Below are positions 35,926-46,262 of a stretch of 64,000 nucleotides of DNA, in pieces (the first letter of the stretch is position 1; every line of letters starts with the position of its first letter). This stretch comes from Maea johnstoni. Lineage: Eukaryota > Annelida > Polychaeta > Spionida > Magelonidae. The stretch lies in assembly GCA_963942565.1 (NCBI GenBank), contig CAWWDR010001049.1, forward strand, positions 186,001-250,000, written 5' to 3'. Both the position numbers and the translations under genes were made by a program. A model generated the notes under the pieces. The model was given only the letters and a program-made list of their open reading frames with translations. It was not told the origin of the DNA and did not search any database.

Positions 35926-36723
35926 ATGAATAACAGCAAGAAAGTAGACATCAAGGGTATCGGTGATAAAACCGCAGAAATAATCAGTACAGGTGTAGAA
36001 AAAGTTAAATCAGTCACAGACGATGCTATGACCGCCGTAAAATCCCAGAATATAAAACTTGATAAGGAATCAATCCAGAAGGCTTTGGATTATGGATATG
36101 AGAAAGCCATTGATGGAATCCCTGGATTCGAATCAGCCTCCCAATTAGCTGATAACTATCTATCAAAGGATGAGAATCCTCAGTCAGCGACAAACACTCT
36201 TATTAACTGGCAAATAGCAAAGGCAGGAACCAGTGGTTTTCTTACTGGCATTGGTGGAATAATCATGATGCCCGTAACTATCCCTGCTAACATCGCCAGC
36301 GTTCTCTATGTCCAACTCAGGATGATAGCAGCAATTGCTCATATGGGAGGATATGATCTCGCCGATGATCGAGTAAAATCATTGGTATACATATGTATGG
36401 CTGGAAACGGTGCCAAGGATATAGTCAAAGATATTGGTATTATTGTCGGAACTAAATTGACAACTCAGATGATCAAGGGGATTTCAGGAAAGACAATCAC
36501 TGCAATAAACCAGAAAGTCGGCTTTCGGCTTCTCACCAAATTTGGGCAGACTGGTGCCGTCAACCTTGGTAAAGCTGTCCCTGTCGTTGGCGGAGTTATC
36601 GGTGGGACTCTTGATGTTGTATCAACTAAAACAATAGGAGAAATTGCCAAGAAAGTGTTCCTCTCTAATGAAACTTCTAATGAGGAGAATCCTGATCTTG
36701 TCTCCATGGAAGATGGAGTCTAA
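35926..36723 (+). CDS. EcsC family protein
   Basis: About 265 aa from the ATG at 35926; an upstream in-frame start at 35908 is possible. The core GGIIMMPVTIPANIASVLYVQLRMIAAIAHMGGYDLADDRV matches EcsC-family proteins, followed by VPVVGGVIGGTLDVVSTKTIG. The glycine-rich amphipathic segments suggest membrane association. EcsC proteins are named from the Bacillus Ecs operon and are frequent in accessory islands; their role is unknown. Its end overlaps the convergent neighbour by 4 bp. Confidence 0.75.
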   Translation: MNNSKKVDIKGIGDKTAEIISTGVEKVKSVTDDAMTAVKSQNIKLDKESIQKALDYGYEKAIDGIPGFESASQLADNYLSKDENPQSATNTLINWQIAKAGTSGFLTGIGGIIMMPVTIPANIASVLYVQLRMIAAIAHMGGYDLADDRVKSLVYICMAGNGAKDIVKDIGIIVGTKLTTQMIKGISGKTITAINQKVGFRLLTKFGQTGAVNLGKAVPVVGGVIGGTLDVVSTKTIGEIAKKVFLSNETSNEENPDLVSMEDGV

Positions 36724-37664
36724 ACTTTCTTTTCTTCGAAATGAATTGATGTTAAATGTATTTTTTTTAGATTATCAGGAATGGCTTTTTTTTCTTCTAT
36801 AAATCTATTGTAGTAGTTTATAAATACATTGGGATCTGAGTCGGTATATGAATTACTTGGTTTAAATTTGAAATCAATTTCATAGGGTGTTCCAATTATA
36901 CTTGTATATTTTACTGAGATATTTACTGTAGGTAATGAAATATAAAGGCCATCTATTCTATTAACAATGGCTACAACTTTTAGCAATTCATCCAATCCGA
37001 AAATCCGAACCTCTTTAGATTCATCAGATTTGATATAGCTTCCTATATCCATAGGGGATAGATTTATTATTCTGCAATTATCTGATTTCTCTGAGATAAT
37101 ATTTAGATTAAAATCATCTATAAGTGGTTTAATTAACATATTGAATTTCTCTCTCATTTCAGAGTTCTTATATTTCAGTTTGTAATTTGTCAATGTGGAT
37201 AAAACTCTCTCAACTTCTTCCTGAATTAAAAAAACTTTAATTTCTAAATTTATAGCTGACTCTGTTCCGACATTTACTATTTTAAAAAAGGAAGCGGTGA
37301 ACAAGTTATTATCATAAAAATAATCTTCAAATTCATTATTCCACTGAATTGATTTGGAATTTGATTCTAAAATGAGATTAGGTTTGACAGAAGTCTCTCT
37401 CTGCATTTTCATCTCTTGAATCATCATATTGTTTGATTCAAGGGTTTCAATATTTAGTCTTAATGTTCGATAAATAACAATTAAAGAAATGACTCCTATT
37501 ATTGCGGATAAAGGAGCCAGGAAATTTGACAATTTATCCCAAGAGTCAATAGAAGCATTGAATCCTTCCCAGTGATACCCGACAAGATATGGAAATAAAA
37601 GAATAAAACTAAAACCAAGAGCTATAAAAATTATTATCCAATACTTTTTGTTTTTATTACTCAT
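36720..37664 (-). CDS. Two-helix membrane protein, unknown family
   Basis: 314 aa. Membrane segments at about 9-28 and 48-66 are followed by a coiled coil (YRTLRLNIETLESNNMMIQEMKMQRE) and a soluble beta-rich domain. This layout (two helices, coiled coil, cytoplasmic domain) is common among uncharacterised proteins of phage-defence regions, but I cannot name the family. Convergent with the EcsC gene. Confidence 0.5.
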   Translation of the reverse strand: MSNKNKKYWIIIFIALGFSFILLFPYLVGYHWEGFNASIDSWDKLSNFLAPLSAIIGVISLIVIYRTLRLNIETLESNNMMIQEMKMQRETSVKPNLILESNSKSIQWNNEFEDYFYDNNLFTASFFKIVNVGTESAINLEIKVFLIQEEVERVLSTLTNYKLKYKNSEMREKFNMLIKPLIDDFNLNIISEKSDNCRIINLSPMDIGSYIKSDESKEVRIFGLDELLKVVAIVNRIDGLYISLPTVNISVKYTSIIGTPYEIDFKFKPSNSYTDSDPNVFINYYNRFIEEKKAIPDNLKKIHLTSIHFEEKKV

Positions 37665-37709
37665 TTGCTTTCCTTAGGTTGAAACTTGTATATGTAAGTC
37701 ATTGAGATA

Positions 37710-37748
37710 GATATGATGATAACCATCTCTACTGCTTATCATCATATC
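37710..37748. other. 13-bp perfect inverted repeat
   Basis: GATATGATGATAA (37710-37722) and TTATCATCATATC (37736-37748) with a 13-nt loop and no T run, in the 224-bp gap 37665-37888. Possibly an operator for the 314-aa gene that starts at 37664. Confidence 0.4.
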
Positions 37749-37888
37749 CATCATCACTCCCCATCCAATCCCGACAATGTTCCCAGTCGGTGAATACAGA
37801 ACCAATCAGATTCAAAGATTTCGGTATCGTAGGTGACATATTTCATGAATAGTAGAAGTCTCTAATGGTGTACTAAAGGATAGAATCT

Positions 37889-38644
37889 TTAAGGAATTTG
37901 CTTAACATTTAATCGATATTTATCATATTCCTTCAAGACAAAGTCTTTGATTTGATCCCATAGATTTACAATCCCGAAATTCTTATCTTCAACAAATACT
38001 TTTCTATCATTTGTTACTGATGGTGTTTTCATTCTATTGTAACTATCGACATATGACTTTCCAAAATTTTTGCATATCTCTCTGAATTCTTCTATACGGA
38101 CTTTTTGTGGAATGCTATTTGAGAACATCTCGCAATATTTTATTAAAAGCACTTTTGAATTTTGATCAGGACCGCTAAACCATTTAAGTATTTTACTTTT
38201 GACCAATTTGATTTGATTTTTCTCTTCTTCAGAAAGAATCTGCTCCTCTATATTCTGAGAGTTTGAACTCATTAAAGTTAACGGATGATTTTTATTGCCA
38301 GTGTATCGGAAATAACAATCAGGACATAACAAGTGATAGTTTTCTGGTTGACTTAAGTAAAAGTTCTCGATTATTGATTCTAATAAATCTAAACTAATGT
38401 CTACATATTCTTCATCATTTGGATACATTTCAGAATTCATTTCATCTATAAAATCTTTTTCAATAAATTGCCGACGATCTTTTTCATGAGCAACGGTGTT
38501 TATGAGTTGTCTTTCCATACCACACTTGTCACATTTTCCTGAAACAGATCCTGTCTGTTCCTTCTCAACCCTATCGAAACATTTATCAATCCAAGGGCCA
38601 ATGCACTTAAAAAAATCTTTTTTACTTCCCTTGAATTCAGCCAT
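37889..38644 (-). CDS. Hypothetical protein with treble-clef-like zinc site
   Basis: 251 aa. GKCDKCGMERQLI near residue 36 and LLCPDCYFRYTG near residue 105 provide two CxxC pairs. AHEKDRRQF between them recalls an HNH-type arrangement, but the catalytic histidine cannot be confirmed. The C-terminal half is helical. Upstream (38660-38705) is a run of imperfect ATTTAATTCATT repeats that may hold its promoter. Confidence 0.45.
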   Translation of the reverse strand: MAEFKGSKKDFFKCIGPWIDKCFDRVEKEQTGSVSGKCDKCGMERQLINTVAHEKDRRQFIEKDFIDEMNSEMYPNDEEYVDISLDLLESIIENFYLSQPENYHLLCPDCYFRYTGNKNHPLTLMSSNSQNIEEQILSEEEKNQIKLVKSKILKWFSGPDQNSKVLLIKYCEMFSNSIPQKVRIEEFREICKNFGKSYVDSYNRMKTPSVTNDRKVFVEDKNFGIVNLWDQIKDFVLKEYDKYRLNVKQIP

Positions 38645-38849
38645 TTGAAACCTTCTAAAAATTTAATTCATTTAATTATACATTTAATTCATTCAAAGCA
38701 TTTAATCTTTTTTTAAACTATTGTACGGCAAATAAATATCGTTTACAACAATTTTATGAACAGGAAATTAAGACCTGTTTAGCAGAGATGGTGGCCACCA
38801 GTACTGCTACTTATTTAATGATTGAGCAGATGCTCTAAGGAGAATAATA

Positions 38850-39551
38850 ATGGCAACAAAAATACCATGGGCTGATAAGGTTTGGAATCCTCTAACTGGC
38901 TGTACCAAGGCATCTATAGGATGCAGGAATTGTTATGCAGAGAAATTATCATATAGATGGAAAGCAGCAGGACAAAAGAAATATGAAAATGGATTTGATT
39001 TGACTTTACACCCTGATTTTATAGACCAACCTTTGAGATGGAGAAAACCCAAGATGATTTTTGTAAACTCCATGTCGGACCTTTTCCATGAAGATGTACC
39101 TGTTGACTTCATCAAGAGGGTTTTCGAAACAATGAATAATGCCCCACAACACATATTTCAGGTTTTAACTAAGCGGTCGGAACGGTTAAAGAAAATTGCT
39201 CCTCAATTAAACTGGACTGAAAATATTTGGGCAGGGGTCTCAGTGGAGAATGATGAAGTTAAATATAGAATAGACGACCTTCTTCAAACTGAAGCAGCTA
39301 TAAAGTTCATATCGTTCGAACCGCTGATTTCAGCAGTTAATGTCACCACCTTGAAAGGGATCGACTGGACAATTATCGGCGGGGAGTCAGGGGCTTCTTG
39401 GAGAAATATGGATATAAAGTGGGTTGATCATATCCACTCGGTTTGTACCAAAGAGAATATTCCATTCTTTTTCAAGCAGTGGGCTGGATTCAGTAAGAAG
39501 AAAGTAGGTCGGATATACCGTGACCAAGAGTGGAATGAGTATCCATTGTGA
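38850..39551 (+). CDS. DUF5131 / phage Gp37-Gp68 family protein
   Basis: 233 aa. Starts IPWADKVWNPLTGCTKASIGCRNCYAEKLS, with the cysteine pattern of this radical-SAM-related family. It continues KMIFVNSMSDLFHEDVP, IFQVLTKRSERL, WAGVSVEN and FISFEPLI, then IIGGESG and FFFKQWAG: a complete family member. The biochemical role is unknown; relatives occur in phages and mobile elements, often beside a TcmP-type partner that is not present here. AAGGAG precedes the ATG. Confidence 0.85.
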   Translation: MATKIPWADKVWNPLTGCTKASIGCRNCYAEKLSYRWKAAGQKKYENGFDLTLHPDFIDQPLRWRKPKMIFVNSMSDLFHEDVPVDFIKRVFETMNNAPQHIFQVLTKRSERLKKIAPQLNWTENIWAGVSVENDEVKYRIDDLLQTEAAIKFISFEPLISAVNVTTLKGIDWTIIGGESGASWRNMDIKWVDHIHSVCTKENIPFFFKQWAGFSKKKVGRIYRDQEWNEYPL

Positions 39552-39559
39552 TACGGAAA

Positions 39560-39586
39560 TCTCCTTCTGTATATCCAGGAGGAGAA
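39560..39586 (+). terminator. Possible terminator after the DUF5131 gene
   Basis: TCTCCT and AGGAGA form a short stem with a long loop, followed by ATTTTG. The rest of the gap 39587-40000 is AT-rich. It repeats ATATTACTATTG twice (near 39750 and 39932), possibly promoter material; I see no gene. Confidence 0.35.
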
Positions 39587-40000
39587 TTTTGATCTCAATC
39601 GGGACTGGTAATACCTCCGCCATTTGCTCAAATAAAGAGGAAAATGATCGGTAGATTAGTTTATATCCAGTTACCCTGTTTTGTAGATTTTGTTCAATTG
39701 GAGAGAGAGAAGTTTTTTGCCAATTAGAACAAAAAAAACTCATTTATGTAATATTACTATTGAAAGAAAAAATGAAATGAATGTTGTCATGAATGTATTA
39801 GTGAAAAATAGTGTGTCATTAAAAAAAATGGAAAAAAATAAAAATAATTTCACACTTTTTCGTTTTTTGTGTATACATAACTCTTTGTAGTATAAGAAAT
39901 TATTTTTTACGATTTCAGACCGTTTGTGTTATATTACTATTGTAAGATTAAACAGAGTGCTCAATTAAAAGTTTAAAAATTAGAAAAGGAAAACTTACCA

Positions 40001-40039
40001 CGGGATAGCTGCGCCCGAAATGGGTTTCAAAGGAGAATA
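40001..40039 (+). promoter_or_regulatory. Structured leader motif, copy 1
   Basis: CGGGATAGCTGCGCCCG is followed by AAATGGGTTTCAAAGGAGA just before the ATG at 40043. CGGG pairs with CCCG. The motif is shared with the leader at 41208-41260 (GCTRYGCCCGA, then GGRTTYARAGGAGA), so it is a candidate conserved 5' UTR element that embraces the ribosome site. Confidence 0.45.
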
Positions 40040-40042
40040 AAA

Positions 40043-40462
40043 ATGGAAGAAAAGATACTTCGAAATGAAGAGAATGGAAGATGGAGCATAGATGGGGTAA
40101 CTGTATTCTACATACAGGATATTGTGGAAAAAATTGAAATTAGTTATGAAGATGTTTTTAAGCATATCCAGAAGCTAATCGTTGGAGATCGGTTTATTGA
40201 AGAAGTTCACTTCTATGAAATGGCCGACGCTTATATTGAATTCCTATTCGATCCCTACACAAATAACGCCCATATTTTATTTCCGTTAGAAGGCCAAAGC
40301 ATTACATATTTTATTACAGAAAAGGGAATCTTTGACTTAATAATGAGTTTGGGTGGCGAATATGTTAAGAAATTAAGTGATCCAAAGACTTTTTATGAAA
40401 AAGACAAGGAAAGAGGAATCCTTGTATTTAACAATTCAACTTCCGTAATAGGGAGCTGGTGA
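40043..40462 (+). CDS. Hypothetical protein
   Basis: 139 aa, start supported by AAAGGAG. It opens RWSIDGVTVFYIQDIVEKIEIS and is acidic, with no membrane segment. There is a weak resemblance to phage antirepressor (Bro-N-like) openings, which I do not rely on. First of two genes joined by a short overlap. Confidence 0.45.
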   Translation: MEEKILRNEENGRWSIDGVTVFYIQDIVEKIEISYEDVFKHIQKLIVGDRFIEEVHFYEMADAYIEFLFDPYTNNAHILFPLEGQSITYFITEKGIFDLIMSLGGEYVKKLSDPKTFYEKDKERGILVFNNSTSVIGSW

Positions 40463-40464
40463 TT

Positions 40465-41106
40465 ATGAGATATAAGGATGAGAATGGAAATCCCATCAAT
40501 GGTGCTTTTACCAATGACTTGGGAGAATTGACTGAGAAAACATATTTATTAAAAGGACGAAGCTATAACAGTTTTGTCTATCCAAGCATAACAAGGAAGT
40601 TTTCATCACCCCTTATCAACGATTATAATCTATACTTTCGTGATACTTGTCCTGGAAAAACTTATGATGAGTGCATTACAAGAGTGCTTGAAAATAAAAA
40701 ACCTATGGGATTTATTCATGAGGATAATGATTTTGTAGCTATGGTTCAGGAACCTGTAGACCATATTAGAGCTTTGACAGGAAGAAAAGTCTACTCCGAA
40801 TCAGGTATTGAGGTTGGGTATTCCATCACTGGTACCTTCGGCGAAGCTTTTGACATGGATGCTCTGAAGACTGATTATTCCAATTTTCTAATTGCTGCTG
40901 ATCAAGAATATCTACTCGATAGAGTTTCTGAGTTTATTTCTTCTTTGAAAGGCCGAGAAATATCTTCTTTTCTGACAGGGTATGACTATGCGAATCCTAA
41001 AAGTCCAGAAGATTTTATACTAACAGGTTTACTTCTCGGGTATCCGATAGAGACTACCTTTTCGATTATTTGGAATGAGTCAGGTAATAATTGTCACCAT
41101 CTATGA
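40465..41106 (+). CDS. Hypothetical protein
   Basis: 213 aa from the ATG at 40465; a GTG at 40459 overlaps the upstream stop by 4 bp and could be the coupled start. Mixed alpha/beta with several aromatic and acidic residues (YNLYFRDTCPGKTYDEC). Not recognised. Probably an operon with the gene before it. Confidence 0.45.
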   Translation: MRYKDENGNPINGAFTNDLGELTEKTYLLKGRSYNSFVYPSITRKFSSPLINDYNLYFRDTCPGKTYDECITRVLENKKPMGFIHEDNDFVAMVQEPVDHIRALTGRKVYSESGIEVGYSITGTFGEAFDMDALKTDYSNFLIAADQEYLLDRVSEFISSLKGREISSFLTGYDYANPKSPEDFILTGLLLGYPIETTFSIIWNESGNNCHHL

Positions 41107-41207
41107 TTACAGTCTGGCAGTGTTTCATGACAAGTCTGTAAGCCTGTAAATAAGCATAAAACCGCTGTCTGTTAAAGAACAGCTAAAGAAAATCAAATAA
41201 ACCCAAT

Positions 41208-41260
41208 CTCGGGACCAATGACTGTGGATACAGCTATGCCCGAGAAGGATTCAGAGGAGA
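41208..41260 (+). promoter_or_regulatory. Structured leader motif, copy 2
   Basis: CTCGGG (41208-41213) pairs with CCCGAG (41239-41244), enclosing an inner CTGT-ACAG hairpin. It then runs into AAGGATTCAGAGGAGA and the helicase ATG at 41267. It is a longer version of the 40001-40039 motif. Confidence 0.45.
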
Positions 41261-41266
41261 GAAAAG

Positions 41267-44106
41267 ATGACTAACCATCAGATTAAATATTACGCTCACG
41301 AGTTAATGAAACGATCACCAGCTCACAGCTATGAAAGGATCACGAATGCAATAATGAGTTCCGTGGTAGATCTATTACCACATCAGGTATTATCAGTATT
41401 GTTTTTTTTCTTATCACCTTTCTCACAAGGAACTATCCATGCCGAGGAAGTTGGTCTTGGAAAGACAATTATTGCTGCACTTATTATCCTACAAAATTGG
41501 CTTGAAGGAAAAAGGAAGATTCTGATCATTGTTCCTTCAAGCCTGAGATCACAATGGCAGCAGGAACTTATGGAAAAGTTTTACTTGAAATCAATAATTC
41601 TTGAGAACGGGAGTTTCAGCAGGGCTAAAAATAAAAAGAAGAATCCATTTGACTCAGGAAGAATCGTAATTTGTTCTTACCAGTTTGCGAGAAAAAAGGC
41701 CGCTGACATCTCGGCGGTCGAATGGGACCTGATAACTATAGATGAAGCTCACAATCTGAGGAACGTCTATAAGAAACAAAACAGAATGGCTCGGGAACTC
41801 AGGATCATACTTGAACCATTTAAGAAACTTCTACTAACGGCTACACCATTACAAAACTCGTTATATGAGCTACATGGTCTTGTGAGTATCATCTATGAAA
41901 ACCATTTCGGTGATAAAAAAAGCTTCAAAGCTCAATATATGGGTAAGAAAGGAGCTAAAAACTTGAATCACCTGAAAGAACGGATGGCACCAATATGTCA
42001 TCGCAGTTTGAGAAGACATGTTACTGACTATGTAACATACACAATTAGAGTGCCGATGACTTATCACTACACCCCTGGGAATGATGAGATAAAACTATAC
42101 AACTTGGTATCAGAATATTTGCAGAGAAAGAATATCTATGCGATAAAATCAAAATCAAGAAACCTTCTGATAATAAGAATACGGAAGATCCTGGCCTCAT
42201 CATCTTATGCGATAGCGGCTACTCTCAATGCTTTAATTGCCAGACTTTATGCTGAATTGGATAAAAACATCGATCCAAAAGAAGCAGATCGGATATTATG
42301 GAATTCTGTCGGAAGTGATTCAGATTATACATATGAAGATAATGAATTAGATGTAAGAGATGAAAATCCTTTACTCGAACAAGATCCTCGAATGATTCTT
42401 GCTGAAATAAATGAGTTAAAGAGGCTCAAGCACTTAGCTCTCTCCATTAAAAAAGATGCGAAAGCAGACATTCTTTTAGCGGCTCTCAATAAAGGATTTC
42501 AAGAAATTATCAATCAAGGTGGGAAAAAGAAAGTCCTGATCTTTACAGAATCAAAAGAGACTCAGAAGTATCTTAATCGTTTTCTTAATGATTCCGAGTA
42601 CAAAGGAAAGACTGTTCTCTATAATGGCACCAATAACAATGAACAGTCCAAGCAAATCCTAAAAAGATGGAAGAAGAGACATAAAGGGACTGTAAAGGTA
42701 TCATCCTCCAAGTCAGACAACATGAAAGAGGCATTGAAAGAATATTTCCGTGATGAAGCAGAAATTATGATAGCTACAGAAGCAGCATCAGAAGGCTTGA
42801 ACCTACAGTTTTGTTCTTTCATTCTACACTACGATCTACCGTGGAATCCTCACGAGTAGAGCAAAGAAACGGGCGATGTCATCGGTATAAGCAAAAGTCA
42901 GATGTAGTTGTTCTTAATCTAATAAATGATAGTAATGCGGCTGATCGTCGAGTATATGAACTCCTTGATGAAAAATTTAAATTATTTGATGGTGTATTCG
43001 GTGCATCCGATGAAATCCTTGGTGTCATTGGTGCAGGAATAAACTTTGAGAAAGAGTTTTTGTGAGATACTACAGACCTATAGAAATCCTGAAGAGATCA
43101 ATAAAGCTGTTGACCAATTGGAATCCAGAATTGATAATAAAACCTCAAACCAGATAGATGGTGTAATACGTCAGAAACTTTTGGATGATCTCGATGATGA
43201 AATCAAAGAAAAGCTTGAAGAAGCTAAGACGGAAGCGAGAATCACCTTTCCAATCATAAACACTGGTTCCATCAGATAACAGAAATTGAACTTTCAGATC
43301 ATGCCGATTTCGATGATAAGGGATTCTATCTGAAGTCAGTACCCGTTGGAGTATTGGCTCCTTTGGGTAGATATACATTTGACTATATGTAAACAGTGAT
43401 CATCACTATCGGATCGGACATCCTCTTGCTGATTACGTTACTGCTCATGCACAACAAGTTAAAACTTCTCAGGCAACTATAGAGTTTATCCATCCTGATT
43501 CTACGGGAGTATTCGGATCTTGATTCACTCAAGGAAAATCAGGATGGCTTCAGGTAACAAAAGCAACATTCGAAAGCCTATGACGAGACTGATGAAATTA
43601 TCATCTCATGTGTAACTGATTATGGGGATACTGTTCCCGCTGATACAGCAAAGCGATTGCTTGCTTTAACTGGAAGTGATAAAGGTGTTACATCTAATAC
43701 CACTCCAGATCTTTTAGGGATTCTTAGTGAGGAGAGAATTACTGAGATCTGTTCACAAGTCGGAAAAGAAAAATGTTGAACATTATTACCAGGAGAGAAA
43801 AGGTTAAAAGCTTGGGCTGAGGATCATGAAAAATCTTCAGAGGTCGCACTAAAAAAGAAAAAAAGGCCAAATACGGGCAAGCAAAATCTAAATGTAGGGA
43901 GGCAACTGGACCTTCTCAGGAAAGGGAGCAAATTTCATATATGGAATAAGCTAAAGATCGAATTGGAAGATCTTAAAGCTGAAATAGCCCAAGAGCGTGC
44001 TGTGATCAATAAAAAGAATACCCTATTCATTCAAAGTGCAATACAGAAGACTTTCCCAAATGTACAAAAGGAAGAGCTTTTCACCATCAAATGGGAATTG
44101 CAATGA
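41267..44106 (+). pseudogene. SNF2-type DEAD/DEAH helicase, broken by several frameshifts
   Basis: The first 530 codons are open: motif I EEVGLGKTIIAALI, Ia LIIVPSSLRSQW, II LITIDEAHNLRN, III LLTATPLQN, and in the second RecA-like domain MIATEAASEGLNLQ followed by LHYDLPWNPHE. There the frame shifts (about 42856). Motif VI continues as VEQRNGRCHRYKQKSD in the next frame to 43065, and the C-terminal part continues in a third frame to about 43280. Further recognisable tail coding, such as GHPLADYVTAHAQQ, lies in shifted frames up to 44106. Stand-alone SNF2 helicases of this kind occur in defence islands. No partner methylase is present. Confidence 0.75.
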
Positions 44107-44170
44107 TATCAATAATGATCATTTCGTGGACATTGTCCACAAGAATATAAAAACTTAACAGGAGAAGAAA

Positions 44171-44544
44171 ATGAAACATGAAGCATTAAGGTTGTTGAGG
44201 GTCTTTAAGGATTTAAATATTCAAGAACTCACAGACAAAATTGGATACCGTAGTCGGAGCTATATCTCAGAATTGGAAGGGGGGAGGAAAGAAAGATCCC
44301 ACCTAAGATTATCAAAAAATATCATGAACATTTTAATTTGGACCATGACTTTATTTTTGATCTTCAGGAATGTCTTGAGTATAATGAAAATGGATTCAAG
44401 GCGAAGCTTTCAAAAGCCTTGGAAAATACAGTGGAAGATTACAAAAGGACTATGGCTCGGCATCAGACAATATTGGAAAAACCCCAAATATCAACTTACA
44501 GATTCAGCCAAGTTCGACCCGTGGCTATCCAGAATTCGAGGTGA
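44171..44544 (+). pseudogene. XRE-type DNA-binding protein, frameshifted
   Basis: The first 38 codons give a helix-turn-helix (FKDLNIQELTDKIGYRSRSYISELEGGRK) typical of XRE regulators. The reading then slips. The natural continuation (IPPKIIKKYHEHFNLDHDFIFDL) is in another frame that ends at 44544. It follows an AGGAGAAG ribosome site. It was presumably a small regulator of the neighbouring genes. Confidence 0.55.
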
Positions 44545-44549
44545 ATCTT

Positions 44550-44744
44550 ATGAGAATGTTTCGGAACGGTAGATCTGAGTCTCTGGAGTTTTTTAATCCA
44601 GAGTTTTATATAGATTTGAAGCGACGATATCAAATTCGGTGTAAGAAAACAGACATGAGTACTTCTGATTTATTAGATCTTCATCCACACAACTTCAAGA
44701 CATTATCCGATTCTCCGATGACCTATATGAACGGTACCAGGTAA
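44550..44744 (+). CDS. Short open frame, uncertain
   Basis: 64 codons behind GAGGTGAA with an ATG at 44550. It overlaps the end of the broken XRE gene's first frame and lies in a decayed region. No family recognised; it may be a remnant rather than a gene. Confidence 0.25.
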   Translation: MRMFRNGRSESLEFFNPEFYIDLKRRYQIRCKKTDMSTSDLLDLHPHNFKTLSDSPMTYMNGTR

Positions 44745-44849
44745 AGTGCTGCTGTATGAAATGTGGGAGCTGTACAGTGAGATGGTGTAATTATTTATAT
44801 TATACAAAAAAAATTCCGCCCAATAATTATTGATATACGTATAATACCT

Positions 44850-45432
44850 ATATGGACAAAACAAGTAGGAGTCTTTTAGAAAAAGTATCTAACGGAGAAT
44901 CAAAAGGCATTAGGGAGGAATGTGGATGATCTGGTCGTCTCCAAAAATAATGGTGTTTTCTTAATAATTGCCCAGAATTGTCGGAAGAAAGATAGAGAAG
45001 ATCTTCAGTCAAGAGATTATGTCTAAAATTATTCAATCCTCAAAAAGTTATAAATCAGAAATACGCTCCTTCTACAATGGATTTACACAATTGCAAAAAG
45101 GATTCTAATAGATTGGAAAAGAAAGTCTAAATCAAGATAAAAAAGTTGTTGGAGTGTCACAATTAGAAAATTAACGAAGATGGTGAAAATATTATTGCAC
45201 AAATCCTGGAATATTTCCTACACCTGACGTTACTATCATACAGAATGAAGAACAAAATTATGTTCAACAATTTATAGCATCTCATCAGATCGTGATCGTT
45301 CAAATATTATTTCTTTATTGTTATGAAAATCTCTCTGGAAGAGCTGTTGCAAAGATTCTCAATCTTCCAGTAGGAACAGTTCGGGATAGATTAAGAAAAT
45401 TGAAAAAATGTTTACAGGAGGAAATGAAATGA
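44850..45432 (+). pseudogene. ECF sigma factor remnant
   Basis: The last 63 codons (45243-45432) are open and end in a region-4 helix-turn-helix, LSGRAVAKILNLPVGTVRDRLRKLKKCLQEE, as in extracytoplasmic-function sigma factors. Upstream, between 44850 and 45240, a region-2-like stretch (KKDREDLQSRDY) survives in broken frames. The gene is non-functional. It was followed by small membrane-protein genes, perhaps its anti-sigma factor. Confidence 0.6.
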
Positions 45433-45504
45433 AACTATCCCAGCGAAAATTTAAAAAAAGTTATAAAAAAAGGATGGGAGGATATGATTTCCATTATTAG
45501 AAGA

Positions 45505-45630
45505 TGAAAAAAAAATCATCAGCAAATTCCTTATGGTTGAATTGTTCTGCTGTAGTTCTATTGTGTATTCTTTACATCTCTATATTTTATTCACCTTCAA
45601 ATTCCCAATTACTAATGGCCTGGAAAATCT
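45505..45630 (+). pseudogene. Short membrane-protein remnant after the sigma factor
   Basis: A 41-codon frame (MKKKSSANSLWLNCSAVVLLCILYISIFYS...) has one hydrophobic segment. Its position fits an anti-sigma factor start, but nothing further is readable. Confidence 0.3.
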
Positions 45631-45687
45631 AAATAAGAAAACAGTTATATCTTATATATTAACAATAAATCTTTCGGAGGATATCTA

Positions 45688-46137
45688 ATGAAAAAAAGTT
45701 TGTACTTTATTCAAATGTTTGCAGTTACCGCTATCTTTATTTTGCTTTCTCTATTTTTTAAAAGAAGTTTTTGGCTGATCGTGGATTATATTTCATTTTC
45801 CCTTATGATTTTATTCATTATTGTTCCAACAGTTTTTTGTATATGGAGTTAAAAATGCATTATCAAATTTCAAAGTAGCCTTTGAAAAAAAATCTGAAAT
45901 TAAACAGAAGAAAAGAGCCAATCAGATATTTTAAAGATATGACAGAATTATACTATTCTTGCATCTATAACCATCTCTTTAGCATCAATTTTATTCATGT
46001 TAGGAAATCTTGATATACCCTCGACTACAATTGGAAGATTTCTCGGCAACTGCATTGATTACGCCTTTATATTCAATAGCATTCAGTTTGATTCTCTTTT
46101 TCCCATTAAAAGTTACATTAGAAAATAGCTTGGAATA
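45688..46137 (+). pseudogene. Membrane protein remnant
   Basis: After GGAGG and an ATG at 45688, 54 codons encode two hydrophobic segments (FAVTAIFILLSLFF; SLMILFIIVPTVF). The rest (GVKNALSNFKVAFEKKSEIKQ; then IAFSLILFFPLKVTLENSLE) is in other frames up to 46137. It loosely recalls a MotA-like layout but is not assignable. Decayed. Confidence 0.4.
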
Positions 46138-46262
46138 AAATAGATATAACAAATCGGTTACTCAAAAAAAGCTAATGGGATTTATATATATCATCAACAA
46201 TATATAAATCCCATTATGGTTTCATTTCTTAGAAAACTTATAAAAATAACAGAAGGTCTTAA

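Noticed and set aside
39690-39890. 66-codon plus-strand open frame in the gap before 40043
   Set aside because: Low-complexity lysine/asparagine content in AT-rich DNA with no ribosome site; treated as intergenic.
41267-44106. DISARM or type I restriction system around the SNF2 helicase
   Set aside because: No methyltransferase, DUF1998 or specificity gene is adjacent and the helicase is broken, so a named system is not supported.
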